Origin: Clytia hemisphaerica
Lineage: Eukaryota > Cnidaria > Hydrozoa > Leptothecata > Clytiidae
NCBI GenBank assembly: GCA_902728285.1
Contig: CACVBU010000619.1
Span: forward strand, 625,370 to 689,369
Direction of reading: 5' to 3'
DNA length: 64,000 bases
Notes under the pieces: model-generated
The model's database searches: none
What the model was told of the DNA's origin: nothing
The model's input: the letters and a program-made list of their open reading frames with translations, nothing else
Shown here: positions 11,260 to 23,306 of the stretch, in pieces
How the letters are laid out: each line of letters opens with the position of its first letter
Numbering within the stretch: the first letter of the stretch is position 1
Made by a program: the position numbers and the translations under genes

Positions 11260-14200
11260 AACACTCTCCCTTCAACAGGGCAGAGGTTTTGGTTCGTCTC
11301 GTTTCTTTGTTTGTTGATCAGGATTTTGTCACCATGCCCAAGTGGGGAATTTTCCAATGTGGAAGAAAGTCAATCCTCTTCTTCTGTGCTAATGTAGCGC
11401 TGAAAACGGTTAAAAGTAAGAAATTTCAAAGTCGAATTCCAAGCAAGAGATAAATGTTACACTGTGAATATTCAAATTATATGTTCAACTTAATAGAATT
11501 TATCACGCCTTGAAGTCATCATCGTTTGCAATCTACCCCAAAACGATCACAAACAAAACTTAATTTTTTCGACGGCTTATACATAATACGAAACAGTTTA
11601 TTAGATGAGAAAGCAAATGAAAATATGGTAAAGACGTGAAGTTCAGGTGAGGTAAAGACAGACGAACCACTTGATCTCTCGGTTAATCTGCCAAAGCATC
11701 GAAAATGATTTCATAAATAGGTATACAGGCATATAACACGCATCAAGTACAATTAACGTTAATCGGAATTCCACTTTACATACACATGGATTGCCAAATA
11801 CATGAACAAGCGTGATTTTAAATCAACCAAATTAAAAAAAGAGGGAGAAAGTGAAGCAGGCCAGACATTCAAGAATTGCATGAAACTATTTACGCAATTT
11901 GGAAAAGGGGGATGGGAGAAAGAAAAACGGGCCTTTCACCATTCTTATTCTACCCAGTAAAAAATGGAGCTTGTTTTTTTCTGTGGTAAAGAGATACTTA
12001 AGTATGGGGACATACAAGCTTCAACGAGTATTAGATTACCGTTGCACAAATTGTTATTACATGTTGTTGTTCTCATTCATTTGTTTTGATTAAGAAGGGT
12101 AAAATGATTTTGCAATTCTTTTTTGCACTTCAAGTACCCCACTGTAGAATGTCTACATCCAAACGGAAGGATTACAAATTTGCTTCTTTAAAAAGCTCGT
12201 GAAGCAAAACTGACACACACTCTTGAGGGTAAAAAGCCAATTCGCTGGAAAACTTTCATATAGGAAAAAGGATTTATTTTCCTTTTAATATATTTTCATT
12301 GACTGGCATTTTGTATTAGGTGATAACTAGGAAAAGCTGACTCGAAGTGCAATGCCAGATAAAGTCTTTCCTTTCTGTTCTATCTCCACTTTAATCTATT
12401 GGCTTTGTGATGTAACCTTTGCAAGATTAGAATGGCAGGTATGCAGGCAGCATGGTAAAAAATTGAGCATATCTCCTTACATTAGAAATGAAGGATAAAA
12501 TATTATACTGTGAAGTGATTTGTCATTTGGATGACACTGGGGTCACCACTTAGGCTATATGAGATGCATGTTTTCATTTGTATTATAAAAAAAAGAAAAA
12601 AATCAGGGGATAGAATTTCGCAACGTTCAATCTGAGAAGAGGGGAACGGTGACTTTGCAAAAAAAATTGGTACAAAAGTATCAGCAAAATGAGGGGGACT
12701 TTGTATGAATAGATTGGACAGACAAAGGGACAAAAGAAAGTGATGCGTAAATAAAACTCAATCTGTCATTGATGGGATGGGAATAGAGGGTAAGGGAATT
12801 TAATAAGTTACCTGCAACATTTGCTTACTCCGGTTACACAAAGCTGCGCGTCTATTGATGAAGACACGTGTCTGTTTACTCTAGCTGACAATACGCTTTA
12901 AACTAACATACACATAGATAGAAAATACCAAAGTGTTTGAATGCTACGAGATACCGAAAGCGCATCTTTCACTCACTTTTTATGAATGAGATATGTTTAC
13001 TGTAGAGTACAAATTTTGGGCTTTCTCACAATCCGAAAACAAATATTTATTCCTAGATGGCAAATAAATAGCGACTCCCCAAAGAGGCAATTAAGGAGGC
13101 CACCAAGCAAACGACTGAAAAACTTTGACATGGAAATTCCAAACTTTCCAGATAATGAAATCTTCATAACATTTAATTTCTTACATAATGAAACTACCAT
13201 GTACTGCAAAGCATCAAATAAAAAATAAAACAGGAAAAAACACTATCGCCAGCGGGAAACGTCTTTTTCTTCAAAATTTAAACTCATTAGATGATGCTCC
13301 ACTCCTTATGCTCCACTTTAATGGGCCCTTCTCCTGGGACCTTTATTCCCTATTTTTAAGCTACCTAATGATGTGCTGGACGGCTCAAAATTAGCCACCT
13401 TGCGTTGTTAAGAACAAGGGTATGCGTGCATGTGAAAGATCATATGTACAACCAGTGGGCGTTCCATTTCCTGAATAACTGTTTTACTTGTAATTCTGCT
13501 CTCGTACAAAAAAATGGAGGATAAAAAAAATGAAAAAGAAAGTTATTTACCTGTACAATTTTGTTGTATTCTTTGCTGCCGAAAGACTGCTTCTTCTTGG
13601 CGATAAAACAACGATATTTCAAAAAGATTCGCTTTCTGGATAAAATTAGCCTATCACGAGGAGAATACCTCTGAGTGCTAATGCAAGAAGCTATCTTGTG
13701 ATACGCATTGAACTTTTGTCACATGTGGTCCACAAAAACACCAAACTTGTCACCAGATCCAACACACTAAATATGGGCCAATCAAATCACGGCATTGTGC
13801 TGATTGTCCAATCAGAGAACAGTATGCCAGAGATCTGGTGCAGACCATCTTCTCAAATGTCCCTCCTAAAACAAAAAAAGGACTACTTGATGATATATGA
13901 TCCTTGCATCAATATTTATTTTAGTTGGTCCCCTCTTACAAAAGCTTGTATAAACAAGGAGTTGAGCAAAAGAATAGTGAAATGCGTTTTAATAAATCCA
14001 TGTCTTTTCCATAATTCGCGACTTCCCTTAAAAATTTAATTGATACCCCTAAGCAAAAACTTAATCGATGTTGGTTTTATTGAATGACATCTAAAACTCA
14101 TCAGAATTACACAACTCAACAAAATCTCATCTAACAATTAATTAATTAATTCACGGCGTTAAAAATTGACACCAGTTTTCTTGGTTAATTAAAAAAAGAC

Positions 14201-14646
14201 ATTTCTGGAATTTTTCGTTACCGGATGGAATAGGAGATGTTTTATTTCGAAACTTACGCTTGACCTTTATTGACAAAGAACAGCGTAGAAAAAAAGTCTT
14301 GTAAATTTTGAAATGTCCCGACATTAAAAAATATGGCAGGGCTAGCATAAAGCAAGTTGACATCGCGAGAGTACCAATGAAATGCAAGTAATATTGAACG
14401 GAGAGCCAAAGCAGGGTTTTTCGTAAAGATTTGAAATAATTCAGGGATACGTCAGTCTTTATCGCTAATTAAGGGGCATAACCGAATGGTATCTAGTGTA
14501 CCAGCAAATTCCCAATTCACGTATTAAATACTGCAATTGTAAATTTTGATTGAATCTTTCAAAAATTATTTTTCTATCGTTCGTATCTTTGATATTCAAC
14601 CTTCGATTTTATATTCATTGATTTTTGATATCTTGGTCTGTAGGAA

Positions 14647-14749
14647 TTTACGTAACTTACTGTAAAGTTTGTGTAGTAAAAGAATGCTTGAAATTGCTTT
14701 TTGGGGGAATTATTCTTTTCAGCGTTCAAAAGTTTGTAAGTTACGTAAA
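14647..14749. repeat. Short inverted repeat (possible miniature element)
   Basis: The 14-bp arm TTTACGTAACTTAC at 14647-14660 is repeated in inverse orientation at 14736-14749, with about 75 bp between. The arms could be the ends of a very small inverted-repeat element or a simple hairpin. No target duplication is obvious. Confidence 0.4.
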
Positions 14750-15203
14750 ATTAAGCTCTTGAAACCATGAATCAGCAAATCTTTATGAGGTACTTTGTCA
14801 AGTCACGGGGCAATCAAGTGACTCCTGAAAATGTGGTACTAGGTTGGTTAAATTTTCCTATCGCCACTTTACAACGTAATAAAATGACTATGGATAGATA
14901 AAAAAGCAATCTCAACTTGTTAGGTCGTCACAGCCAGTATTGTCTCCGTATTTCTGAGCGGCAGAAAAGTTTTTTAGCCCATGCCCGGGGAAAGCAGCAA
15001 TAACATCCCAGAAATGTGGCAGGAATGCTGAGCCGGAATGATAAAGTTTAGCCATCCTACCGAACGTTGATATAAAACATTTTCACCATTTGAATTATCA
15101 TTGTACTCCACTGGTGGATATAATCATACTCGGTAGTTATATATAAGTTATATTCAATAATTCATATACAGTAAGACAAGCAAATCTAAGGGTTATCACA
15201 GAA

Positions 15204-15228
15204 GTGGGCGGGTGCGGGTGCGGGTGGG
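15204..15228. repeat. GCGGGT-type microsatellite
   Basis: About four imperfect copies of the hexamer GCGGGT, G-rich in otherwise AT-rich DNA. Confidence 0.6.
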
Positions 15229-16975
15229 AAAATCAACATTTTTTCGAAACTTTGGAAAATCCACTTAAAAAAAATACTGGCCAGTGCATAAAAGAGAGCG
15301 GTTCTAATATTATCAATCTGTCAACAAAGTTCCAACGTTTCCATCGTTCACCCAGGGTGCATTAGAAAAGATGATAGATTCAAAACCTTCCATGTTGGTG
15401 TAAAAGATTACCTTAAGAAGACCAACCGACTAGGGACTGGAAACGAAAAGCATTCGCTTGCATAACGTAAGCTTGTTTTAACGTCGTTGGCCAAGAACTA
15501 TGAATAGAGAAGATGTACGTGATTGAATTTTGAATTGTTATCCTAAGTTGTATAACGAAAATCCAAGGGTAAATCTTTCCAAACTACAGAAAACGAAAAT
15601 CAGTGGCACTGACCTTAACAGAAGAACAAAATGTCGGGTTTGGTAAATTGCCATGTGCCTGGTTTCCCTGTAATAAGGACAACTAATTTGGGGCATGGAT
15701 TGACGAAGGGACATAATCAGGCGTCATGAGCCCTTATATTTGGCTGGAAACAGTGACGAGAAATGACACCTTCTGAATAATCAAAAATGGAGGGGGGGAG
15801 GGGTAACAAGCAAAGGACCACTTTAAAAGAGCGTTCGTTGATATTGATGTTTCTTCACCCGGTCAGGACTGCGTACTTTTGTGCATTCGTACTTCAGCGA
15901 AAACCTTCCCTCTAATTCATTATGGCGAAGGACTTTAACAAAAGTTTAAAGGGGATGTTTATTATAACAGAAACGTACTTTCTTTGGTTGGGTGCCTGCA
16001 GAAAATAAGTTCGTAAGTTCTGTGATGTGTGACAACCGTGCGCGGTAATAAAGAAAATGCTCCCCCCCCTTATTCCCCTTATTGTTGAAGGATCAAATGT
16101 TAGCAGTCCAAAAAGAGATGACTGGTTAAAACAAACGACGAGATAAAATCTCACAATATCAACATGTAATAACTAACAGATGATCCCATTGCTTGGCGGT
16201 AGTTGGATTCGGCAGGTATGAAACCGTGCATAAGTATTTTCGATGCAATTTCTTGTATTTCTGAGCGGTAACTTGCACCGTAAGAAAGTATTTTCAATGC
16301 AATATTTACAGGTATTTGATTCTCCAAAATAAAAGGGAAGAAAATATTGGAGGTTGGATGTCACGAAGGGAGGTCATCTGAGAAAGGGAGATCCTTATAG
16401 GATGATTAAAAACGGTCAAATAAAATAATGCACAGAAAACAAGAATTTTCAGATGTGACAGAAATTTGCGCTAAATAAACGGGATATATACAGGCTGTCT
16501 GATACCCATGACTTTGCGTTTAGCTGTGAATGACTTTTGTTATTTTGACAAGCCGTTTCGTTCAATAAAAAACGCTTTGATTTCATTGTCTATAAGAAAG
16601 TCAACATTCTTTCAGGCTTTCCAAATACTCTAAATATTGAAAAGCACGTATTTTTACAAAGTCGCATCAAGTTTCGCAACATCCCTTTTTAATAAGAATC
16701 TTTTTTCATGACGTTGAGTTGACCAAATATGGTGTAAGACCCTTATGAAAATAAGTTTCCAGGTCTTGTGAATAAAACAAAACTTTGGTCTCAAAATTTT
16801 CGGGAAGGCTGTGACATTAATAATTAAGTAAACTCTACGAAAGCATATCTTTTCTGAATTCTGAGCAGAACACTTCTTCTACTCCCCATTTCTTTTCGTT
16901 CGTTCGAAGCATATGTATTGACAAAATCATTGATAGACAACACTCCAAAAGCTAAAGAAAAGGGGTGTGTAGAAC

Positions 16976-17265
16976 CATTGAGTTTCAAGCCCGAAGGGCT
17001 AGAGGTCAATCTCTAACCTTTCTCAGGCAAGAAAAATTGAAGCCTTAAAATATGCGCCGTATTTTTGATGACGGATTGAATCTAGCAATTCCTTTGTTTT
17101 CGAGTGATATATTTTTCAAAATTAAGCGGTAAATTTTAGTTTCAATCTGTCATTTGTGTAAAAACCAGTCGGGTCGCTCAAGGCCGCGCAACTTTGGTAG
17201 GATTTGTTGGCTTCAAATCCTACCAAAGAGATTGACCTCTAGCCCTTCGGGCTTGAAACTCAATG
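16976..17265. mobile_element. Inverted-repeat MITE, family A copy 1
   Basis: A 290-bp non-coding element with nearly perfect terminal inverted repeats of about 39 bp starting CATTGAGTTTCAAGCCCG. It is flanked by the identical 8-bp word TGTAGAAC (16968-16975 and 17266-17273). The 8-bp duplication fits hAT-like or other 8-bp-TSD DNA transposons. The crisp duplication and well-matched ends suggest a fairly recent insertion. A second, diverged copy lies at 22650-23092. Confidence 0.85.
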
Positions 17266-19264
17266 TGTAGAACACGCTGTCAGAGAAAATGATGAGAATT
17301 TCTTTAACGAAAACAGACAGCTTAATCTGATCTCTACGTCAGTAACGTTCAAGTTTATTATGAGAAGAAATAGAGTTGTAAATTGTGCCCAGACATGTTT
17401 TTTAACAGACTCTTGAAAAAATGCTTGAGACAAAAACCCAACGAACAAAAATGTCGCAAGGGCCAGTTCAAACATTATATCCAATAGGGATACCTTCAGG
17501 ACTTTTTCATTAATAAATCGAATACCGTTGAATAACTTATCCATGAAATAAATGTGTTTAACATTTTATCGACGTACAGTACTTCAATCTATATACCCTT
17601 TTCCACCCAAACAAAACCTGGAAATATTGGAAGGACGGATAAGGAAGAGTTTTAAGCATGAAGAGGGAATCCAGTGTACAAAAAGCATGAGTTATGATGT
17701 GTTCAATAATTTTCTTAGTGTGAAACACTAGACTGTATGGATAAGTTAATAAAACAACACAGTCATTAATCAATCGAGGTTTTTGCTTCAACTCTGTGTG
17801 TAAGGGAAAACCACAGAGGACGTCAAATAATAGTACTCCTCCAATGAAAATCTATTCTTAGGCGAAAGACCACTTATTTAAGTTACGCCCCCGCATCAAT
17901 ACGAGACAGCTAAAAAAGTGCTTTGAAGATACATTACAGTACACTTTTCGACCCTAAATAGAAGACAAAGGACATTATGGAGGGACAGGGTAGCGCTTTG
18001 GTGAAAGTATCAGTCTGAACATTTTCGAAGCGAGAAAACATATTGAATTGAAAATTGCGGGATGTACAGAGAAGATTATTTGGTTTAGATGAAAAGAAAA
18101 AAATCTGACAGTGGCGCAGATAGTATAATAATCGTTCGGTTTTTCCAAGAAACGGGATTTGTGTTTGACTTTCCATAAGAACATGAATAGCTAGATTACA
18201 GTGAATACGGTGGACAAAAAGTTACTGGATTAAAGGATTATCAAAGGTGGAAAAAAGACGAAGAAAATGGTGACTCAAGAACTAGAAAAATTGAAAAAAG
18301 ACACGGAAACATTGAAGTAAAAAATGAAAGGATGGTAAAAGAATAAACAAAAGCAAGGAAACTCACCGATTCCTTTCTCATTGGAGGAAATCGGCGGGAA
18401 GGAACTGTCATTTAGGCTAAAGAACTGCTATTATAATGAAGAAGGAAAAATTGAGAAAAGTCAAATGTGTCGGTGACAAAAGAAAATGGTTCTCAAAATA
18501 AAGAACAGAATGGAAGAAAATTTGAAAAGGAAGAAAGGAGAACCTGGTCCTGCTAATTGCAGAACGGTAAAACTTTTTTTTTCCGACAGACCAAATAGTT
18601 GAAGTGAGATTTTCTCTGTGGATCGAATTTCTGGCGAAAGATATCACATACTTTATTAGCCATTCAAAAGAACATTCATTTTAATCAATCCTCGAGTTTG
18701 GATATGAATAAGGGGCTGTCGGACAACTTGCTGATACTACGCAAAAAATAGAATTTCATACTGAGTACATACATTGTGAAAGCTATCAGAGATCGAGTAA
18801 GGGCTTTAAGACTAGTAAAGTTACATTCAAATTCAAATATCGTCAACTGTGAGAAATCCTGTCTGTTTATAAAATCCAATAGATTTGTTTTTAAAGGGAT
18901 TAATGGTGAAATGAAGGTGATTAGCCAACGGAATATCAATTAGAAAAGTCAATAATAGGATCATTTAGGATTTTCTCAAAGACAGATTTGACACAACGCA
19001 ATAATAGGGCCATTGTGTGGAGTGATATCCTGGTGGTAGGTTCTTGTATAACGATTGAGAAGGGATCATTATAAACCTGCTCTTGCTTTAAAATAGGAGC
19101 ATTTAATATCGCACCCTTTGACACCGTTCTTATTTTTCATTGCGTGACAGTAATCTCAGCTATTTAATGCATTCATTCATTTTCCGTACACATACAGTGC
19201 AGAGTACAGTGCAGAGTGTTGAACGATAAAGGTGGGACAGACTCAACAGTAAGCAACAAACAAA

Positions 19265-22200
19265 ATGTTCTCTAAAGTGAAATTTCTGGCTTTGCTGGTT
19301 GCTCTTGTAGGTGAGTCATTCCAAAATTAGTTGAGAAAGTTTTGTTTCAAGTTGTTTCAAGTTACAAAACTATAATCGTTGACTTTTTTTGAATTTTCAG
19401 ATCTTTGTCATGGAAGCATCACAACGCACATCAGTAAGTGATTTCCTTCAGAAAGTTTTACTAGCTTTAAAGATATAGCTGTAACTTATAAGAATATATT
19501 CTAGGTCTTAAATTACAAACTAAAACGTCAAAAAACAAATGAATGGTTTAACCCTATTCAACCTAGGCTTTTAGGGGCGGTTCAGAACTAGAGGGGGCTG
19601 ATCCTGTTCCACCCCTTAACTTTTGATCTAGTGGGCCTTTTTAGATGAAATTTGGCACACAAGATCCTTGTCACATAAGGTAACTTTTGACAAAAATTTT
19701 TTTTGATGACGTCACTCATCATGCCCAAAGTGAGCAAAAACCGAAAATGTCCTTTGTTCTTATAAATAGCTATTGTATTCTAACAAAGGCTTTAGAAAAA
19801 AGTTGCCTGAGTATAAAATGATTAATTTATCCTAAATATTCATTAAATTACGGTTTTTAAACGATATATTAGACATAAAAAATAAATTAGTATTGGAAAA
19901 GTGTTAATTTTTGTGACACCTTACTGTCAGAAATGTCATCATGCTCAAGGTGTGAAATTTTTTTTTTATTTTGAAGCTAAATAAAAGTTAGGAATTTACC
20001 GAAAATTTCATGGCAAAAGCTCTTTTATTTCAGGAGCTATTACCAACAATTTGGCCTCCAAACAGAAACAGCCCCCCCCCTCTAGGCCGATTTATAAATT
20101 TGAGCATCCGAAGTTACTGTTACGGTTTATATTCTCTCAGTTTCGAGCAAAGAAGTAGTGAGAACGCACAATAAGCTTCGAACGAGAGTTGGAACACCTG
20201 ATCTCTCTGGTGATTTCTTCCTGGCAATCAAAGCGAAGGATTGTGCTTTCAAAATGCTCCGTGATGACGACAACATTCTTGAACATCCTTGTGATCCTTC
20301 CAAAGACAAACAAGGAGAGAACATCTATTCTATCAAAAGTGATGGAAGGACATCAGAGCAAGCACTTACAGTTTATGAGCGCGCTTTCAGAGTATGGTTA
20401 GTACAAAATGTCTCAATACTTTTCCTTGACTTATGGTCCGAACACCTCTTAAAAAGCTTTTACAATATCAATCCATTCTCTTTTCGAAGATGATCTCAAT
20501 CCTATTTAAAACGTGTACATCCTTTTTTCACCGAATCATACAAAAAGCCCGAGCTTAAAATACGCCGAAATAAAAGTTTACTAAATTTTGAAAAAATCTC
20601 AACACGGAATGTACCTTTTATACATTAGGTAACAGTAAGCGGCTGAGACTTTTCTACCTCTTAACTTTACAGGGAATCAGAGGAAAAAGACATTAACTTT
20701 GCTGACCCTGATTGGGCTTTCAAAATGGATTCAACAAGCACATCAAAACCTGTCTTTCATTACACCCAGGTAAAATAAATCGTTGGGGTTCCGTTACCGG
20801 TTATTTTTTCACTGGTCATATTATAGGATTTCGACAATGGAAACGAAAAGCCTAAATCGACTTTTAAGAACAGTTTTCTTTCTGAAATTCACGCTATAAA
20901 CTGTAACTCATTGAGATCGTGATGTTCTCGGATACAGATTTTTGATTGAGATACAGTATCTCTCCTGTAGTAGCCTGCAAATTTGTGTGAAGAGATAAAT
21001 CATGGTAAATCGAGTAACAAATCAAGTTACAGCACTATACCTTGATGGTAATCGATTTATGTAGGATTTTTAAGGTAAGCCTTTTTGAAGTCATGAAAGA
21101 AGAACAGAAAAAGTTTGATAATCAACCATAATATCACGTTTCAGCTTGTTTGGAGATCAACGACGAAAGTAGGATGCGGTTTGGCAAGCAATGGAGGTGA
21201 ATCTATTGTTGTCTGTAGATATTCCCCCAAAGGAAACACAGCGACTGTTTCCTCGCTTCAATACAATGTACCAGTACCACCACAAACAGCACCTGGTAAG
21301 TTTCTGATAGTTATATAAAGTACAGAGAAGACGGGAAATTTTCGGCTGATTTTTCAAAACAATGCAACCTGCTAAAAGATTTTCGATAATAAAATGCTCT
21401 TGGAGGAGTGATAAAACTTTTTTTTTACCTATAACGTACTCAATCACACAATGAACGAAAGAGGAATTTTTAGTTTTTGCAAACCATCAATCATGCAAGC
21501 CTTTTCTCATATGTAGTTTGTTTTTCATCAACCTTTTGAGACAGCCAGTGTCAGATTTCTCAGTATTTCAAAATGCGATGATATCTTACTAGATGTTTGA
21601 AAAACAAACATATTTTTGATACTACAAAAAGTACGAGCAAGCCATCCTGCTACTTGTTGGAATAGAATCAAGAATGAATGAATAAGTCAGTCCCAGGTTT
21701 AAACCCCAAACATCAATTACAAACCTATTCTGTGGCAAAAAAGAACACTGGCGCATGTAGTAGAGACCTTTAATCTTTGGAGGCATTTTCCAATCTAGAT
21801 ACAATTATACACTAGATTAACGATGCAATGTCCGAGTGGTCAGCGCCTCAAACCAGTGCTTCGTGGTTCACACCCCCGACCTCTCTATTCAGTTCCAGCC
21901 GTGTACCCTGTGAAAACAATCGATGAGACTATCTAAAAGTCCTAAATTACTGGTCTATCCACGTAAAATTTATCTAACTACCTGCAATAAGTACCGGGTT
22001 GGAGAGAGACAGACTCTATCCAGAAAAGACACAAGATAGGAAAACTTAAAAAACTGGAGAAATAGTGGAGGTGAAACAGGTGAAACAGGTCGTTTTTTGA
22101 ATCTTTAAAATGAATAATTTGAGAAGCAATGCAACAAAAAGATAACAGCACGTGAAGGGAAATTTGATGCGCGACTTTATGAAGAGGTATTACTTAATGA

Positions 22201-23253
22201 CGAACAATACACACTGACGTTTCCATAGTAACAAACAAATACTTCCAGAAAGAATGTTCATCAGTAAAAAATTAAGCTTACATTAAAACTTTTTCATTCC
22301 CGGGGAATTTTCTAATCGCAAAATTAAAATGACAAAAAATTTTATGGATTTAAGAAAGGTTTGTTAGCTTCTCCTTATCTGGAACCCATTGTTTGAACTT
22401 TTGTTCGCAGTTTCTCGCTGGTCACGATAAAAGCAGCAGAAACATAACTCAAAATATACTGGGAAAGCTTCCCCAGAAAATGAGAAAAATACACTGGACT
22501 TACAGTATTCAACCTTTTATATAGACGCATCAAACTTTAACTTATCAAGCTTAAAACTTTGCAAGGGGGTTTATCTCCATCCATCCATTCTACCAGCACC
22601 ACAAAAGGGCTGTTATGAATGTGTTGATCCAAATATTTCCAGTATAAAACATTGAGTTTAAAACCCGCCGACGGGCTAGAATCTTTAACCTTTCCCATGC
22701 AAAAAAATTGAAGCCTTAAAGTTTTTCGTCACTTTTAACCCTTTAAGTGCACTTAATTCCCTTACCTACCCCCCCCCCTTAGCCGCCGCCCACCCTGTCC
22801 TTCCTAAATCCTATAAACGACCATCTAGCTCCTTCTAGATCAAGCCTTTAAAGTTTGAGCTAGCGATTTTCTTTAAAAAACTTAGAAAAAAATGACCGTG
22901 GCACTTAAATGGTTAAAATCTGGCGCTTTCTTTGTTTTCGCACGCCATTTTTCGAAATCCGGAGACTATAATACTTTCAATCCAGCGTTTGTGTTAAAAC
23001 CACAATGGTCGTGTTTTTTTATGGGAGATAAGTGGCTTCATTTTCCATCTACGCGTTCAATCTCTAGCCCCTTCAGGGTTTTGAATTCGATGGTCCAAAG
23101 CATCCCTAAATTCTAATACTGTAATTTTTCTCCACCCTTCCAGTGGCAGTACCATGTGAAGACAACAAGGATTTTGCTGCAACACTGTGCAAAGATTTAT
23201 CAGTTTGCGCCAGTTTCGGTAGCATGTGCAAGAAATCGTGTGGACTATGCTGA
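19265..23253 (+). CDS. Secreted CAP (SCP/CRISP-type) protein with C-terminal ShKT domain
   Basis: Six exons (19265-19310, 19401-19433, 20141-20396, 20673-20769, 21145-21295, 23144-23253) join in frame into about 230 residues. Exon 1 begins with Met and a signal peptide (FLALLVALV). The CAP domain shows THNKLR near its start, GENIY, HYTQ|LVW split by the exon 4/5 junction, and VVCRYSPKGN. The His residues expected in the CAP cavity are present. The last exon encodes a six-cysteine ShKT domain ending CKKSCGLC. CAP proteins are secreted and act in defence, reproduction or venom; ShKT domains can block potassium channels but also occur in non-toxic proteins. Which role applies here cannot be read from sequence. 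A tandem repeat of CAGTGCAGAGT lies just upstream (about 19195-19218). The long last intron carries a SINE and a MITE. Confidence 0.9.
19588..20084. mobile_element. Possible non-autonomous element in CAP intron 2
   Basis: The intron has CTAGAGGGGGCTG at 19588 and an approximate inverse complement (cytosine run then CTCTAG) ending at 20084. The 500 bp between is non-coding. Ends of this type suggest an old inverted-repeat element, but the arms are short, differ in homopolymer length and show no clear target duplication. Confidence 0.35.
21825..21900 (+). mobile_element. tRNA-derived SINE head (Pol III A and B boxes)
   Basis: TGTCCGAGTGGT at 21829-21840 resembles an A box of a class II tRNA (Ser/Leu-like). 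GGTTCACACCCC at 21865-21876 resembles a B box at the right distance. The sequence does not fold into a full tRNA and sits in an intron, so it is best read as a tRNA-derived SINE. Its 3' limit is unclear; it may run to about 22020. Confidence 0.6.
22650..23092. mobile_element. Inverted-repeat MITE, family A copy 2 (diverged)
   Basis: The left end CATTGAGTTTAAAACCC and the inverse complement of the right end (CATCGAATTCAAAACCC) match each other and the ends of the element at 16976-17265. The inner left region (AACCTTTCCCATGC, ATTGAAGCCTTAAA) also matches that copy. Flanking 8-mers GTATAAAA and GTCCAAAG are only partly alike, as expected for an older insertion. It lies in the last intron of the CAP gene, about 50 bp before the ShKT exon. 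Confidence 0.75.
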
Positions 23254-23300
23254 GATACCATCACTGCTTTTTTTCTTACTTGAAAATCTATTTTCGTCTC

Positions 23301-23306
23301 AATAAA
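23301..23306 (+). promoter_or_regulatory. Polyadenylation signal of the CAP gene
   Basis: AATAAA 48 bp after the CAP/ShKT stop codon, followed by a T-rich stretch. Confidence 0.7.

Larger units (their letters stand above)
11260..19264. other. Gene-free region between the MAM and CAP genes
   Basis: About 8 kb of AT-rich DNA. The open frames here are short, lack recognisable motifs and are not framed by convincing splice sites, so I call no gene. It contains the inverted-repeat transposon at 16976-17265, a small hairpin at 14647-14749 and a GCGGGT-type tandem repeat. Promoters of the two divergently pointing neighbours must lie at its ends, but I see no site I could name. Confidence 0.6.

Noticed and set aside
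11260..19124. Short open frames in the gene-free region
   Set aside because: All are under about 115 residues, lack domain motifs and are not joined by plausible splice sites.
21829..21876. Functional tRNA gene
   Set aside because: A and B boxes are present but no acceptor stem or full cloverleaf can be formed, and it is intronic. Read as a SINE.
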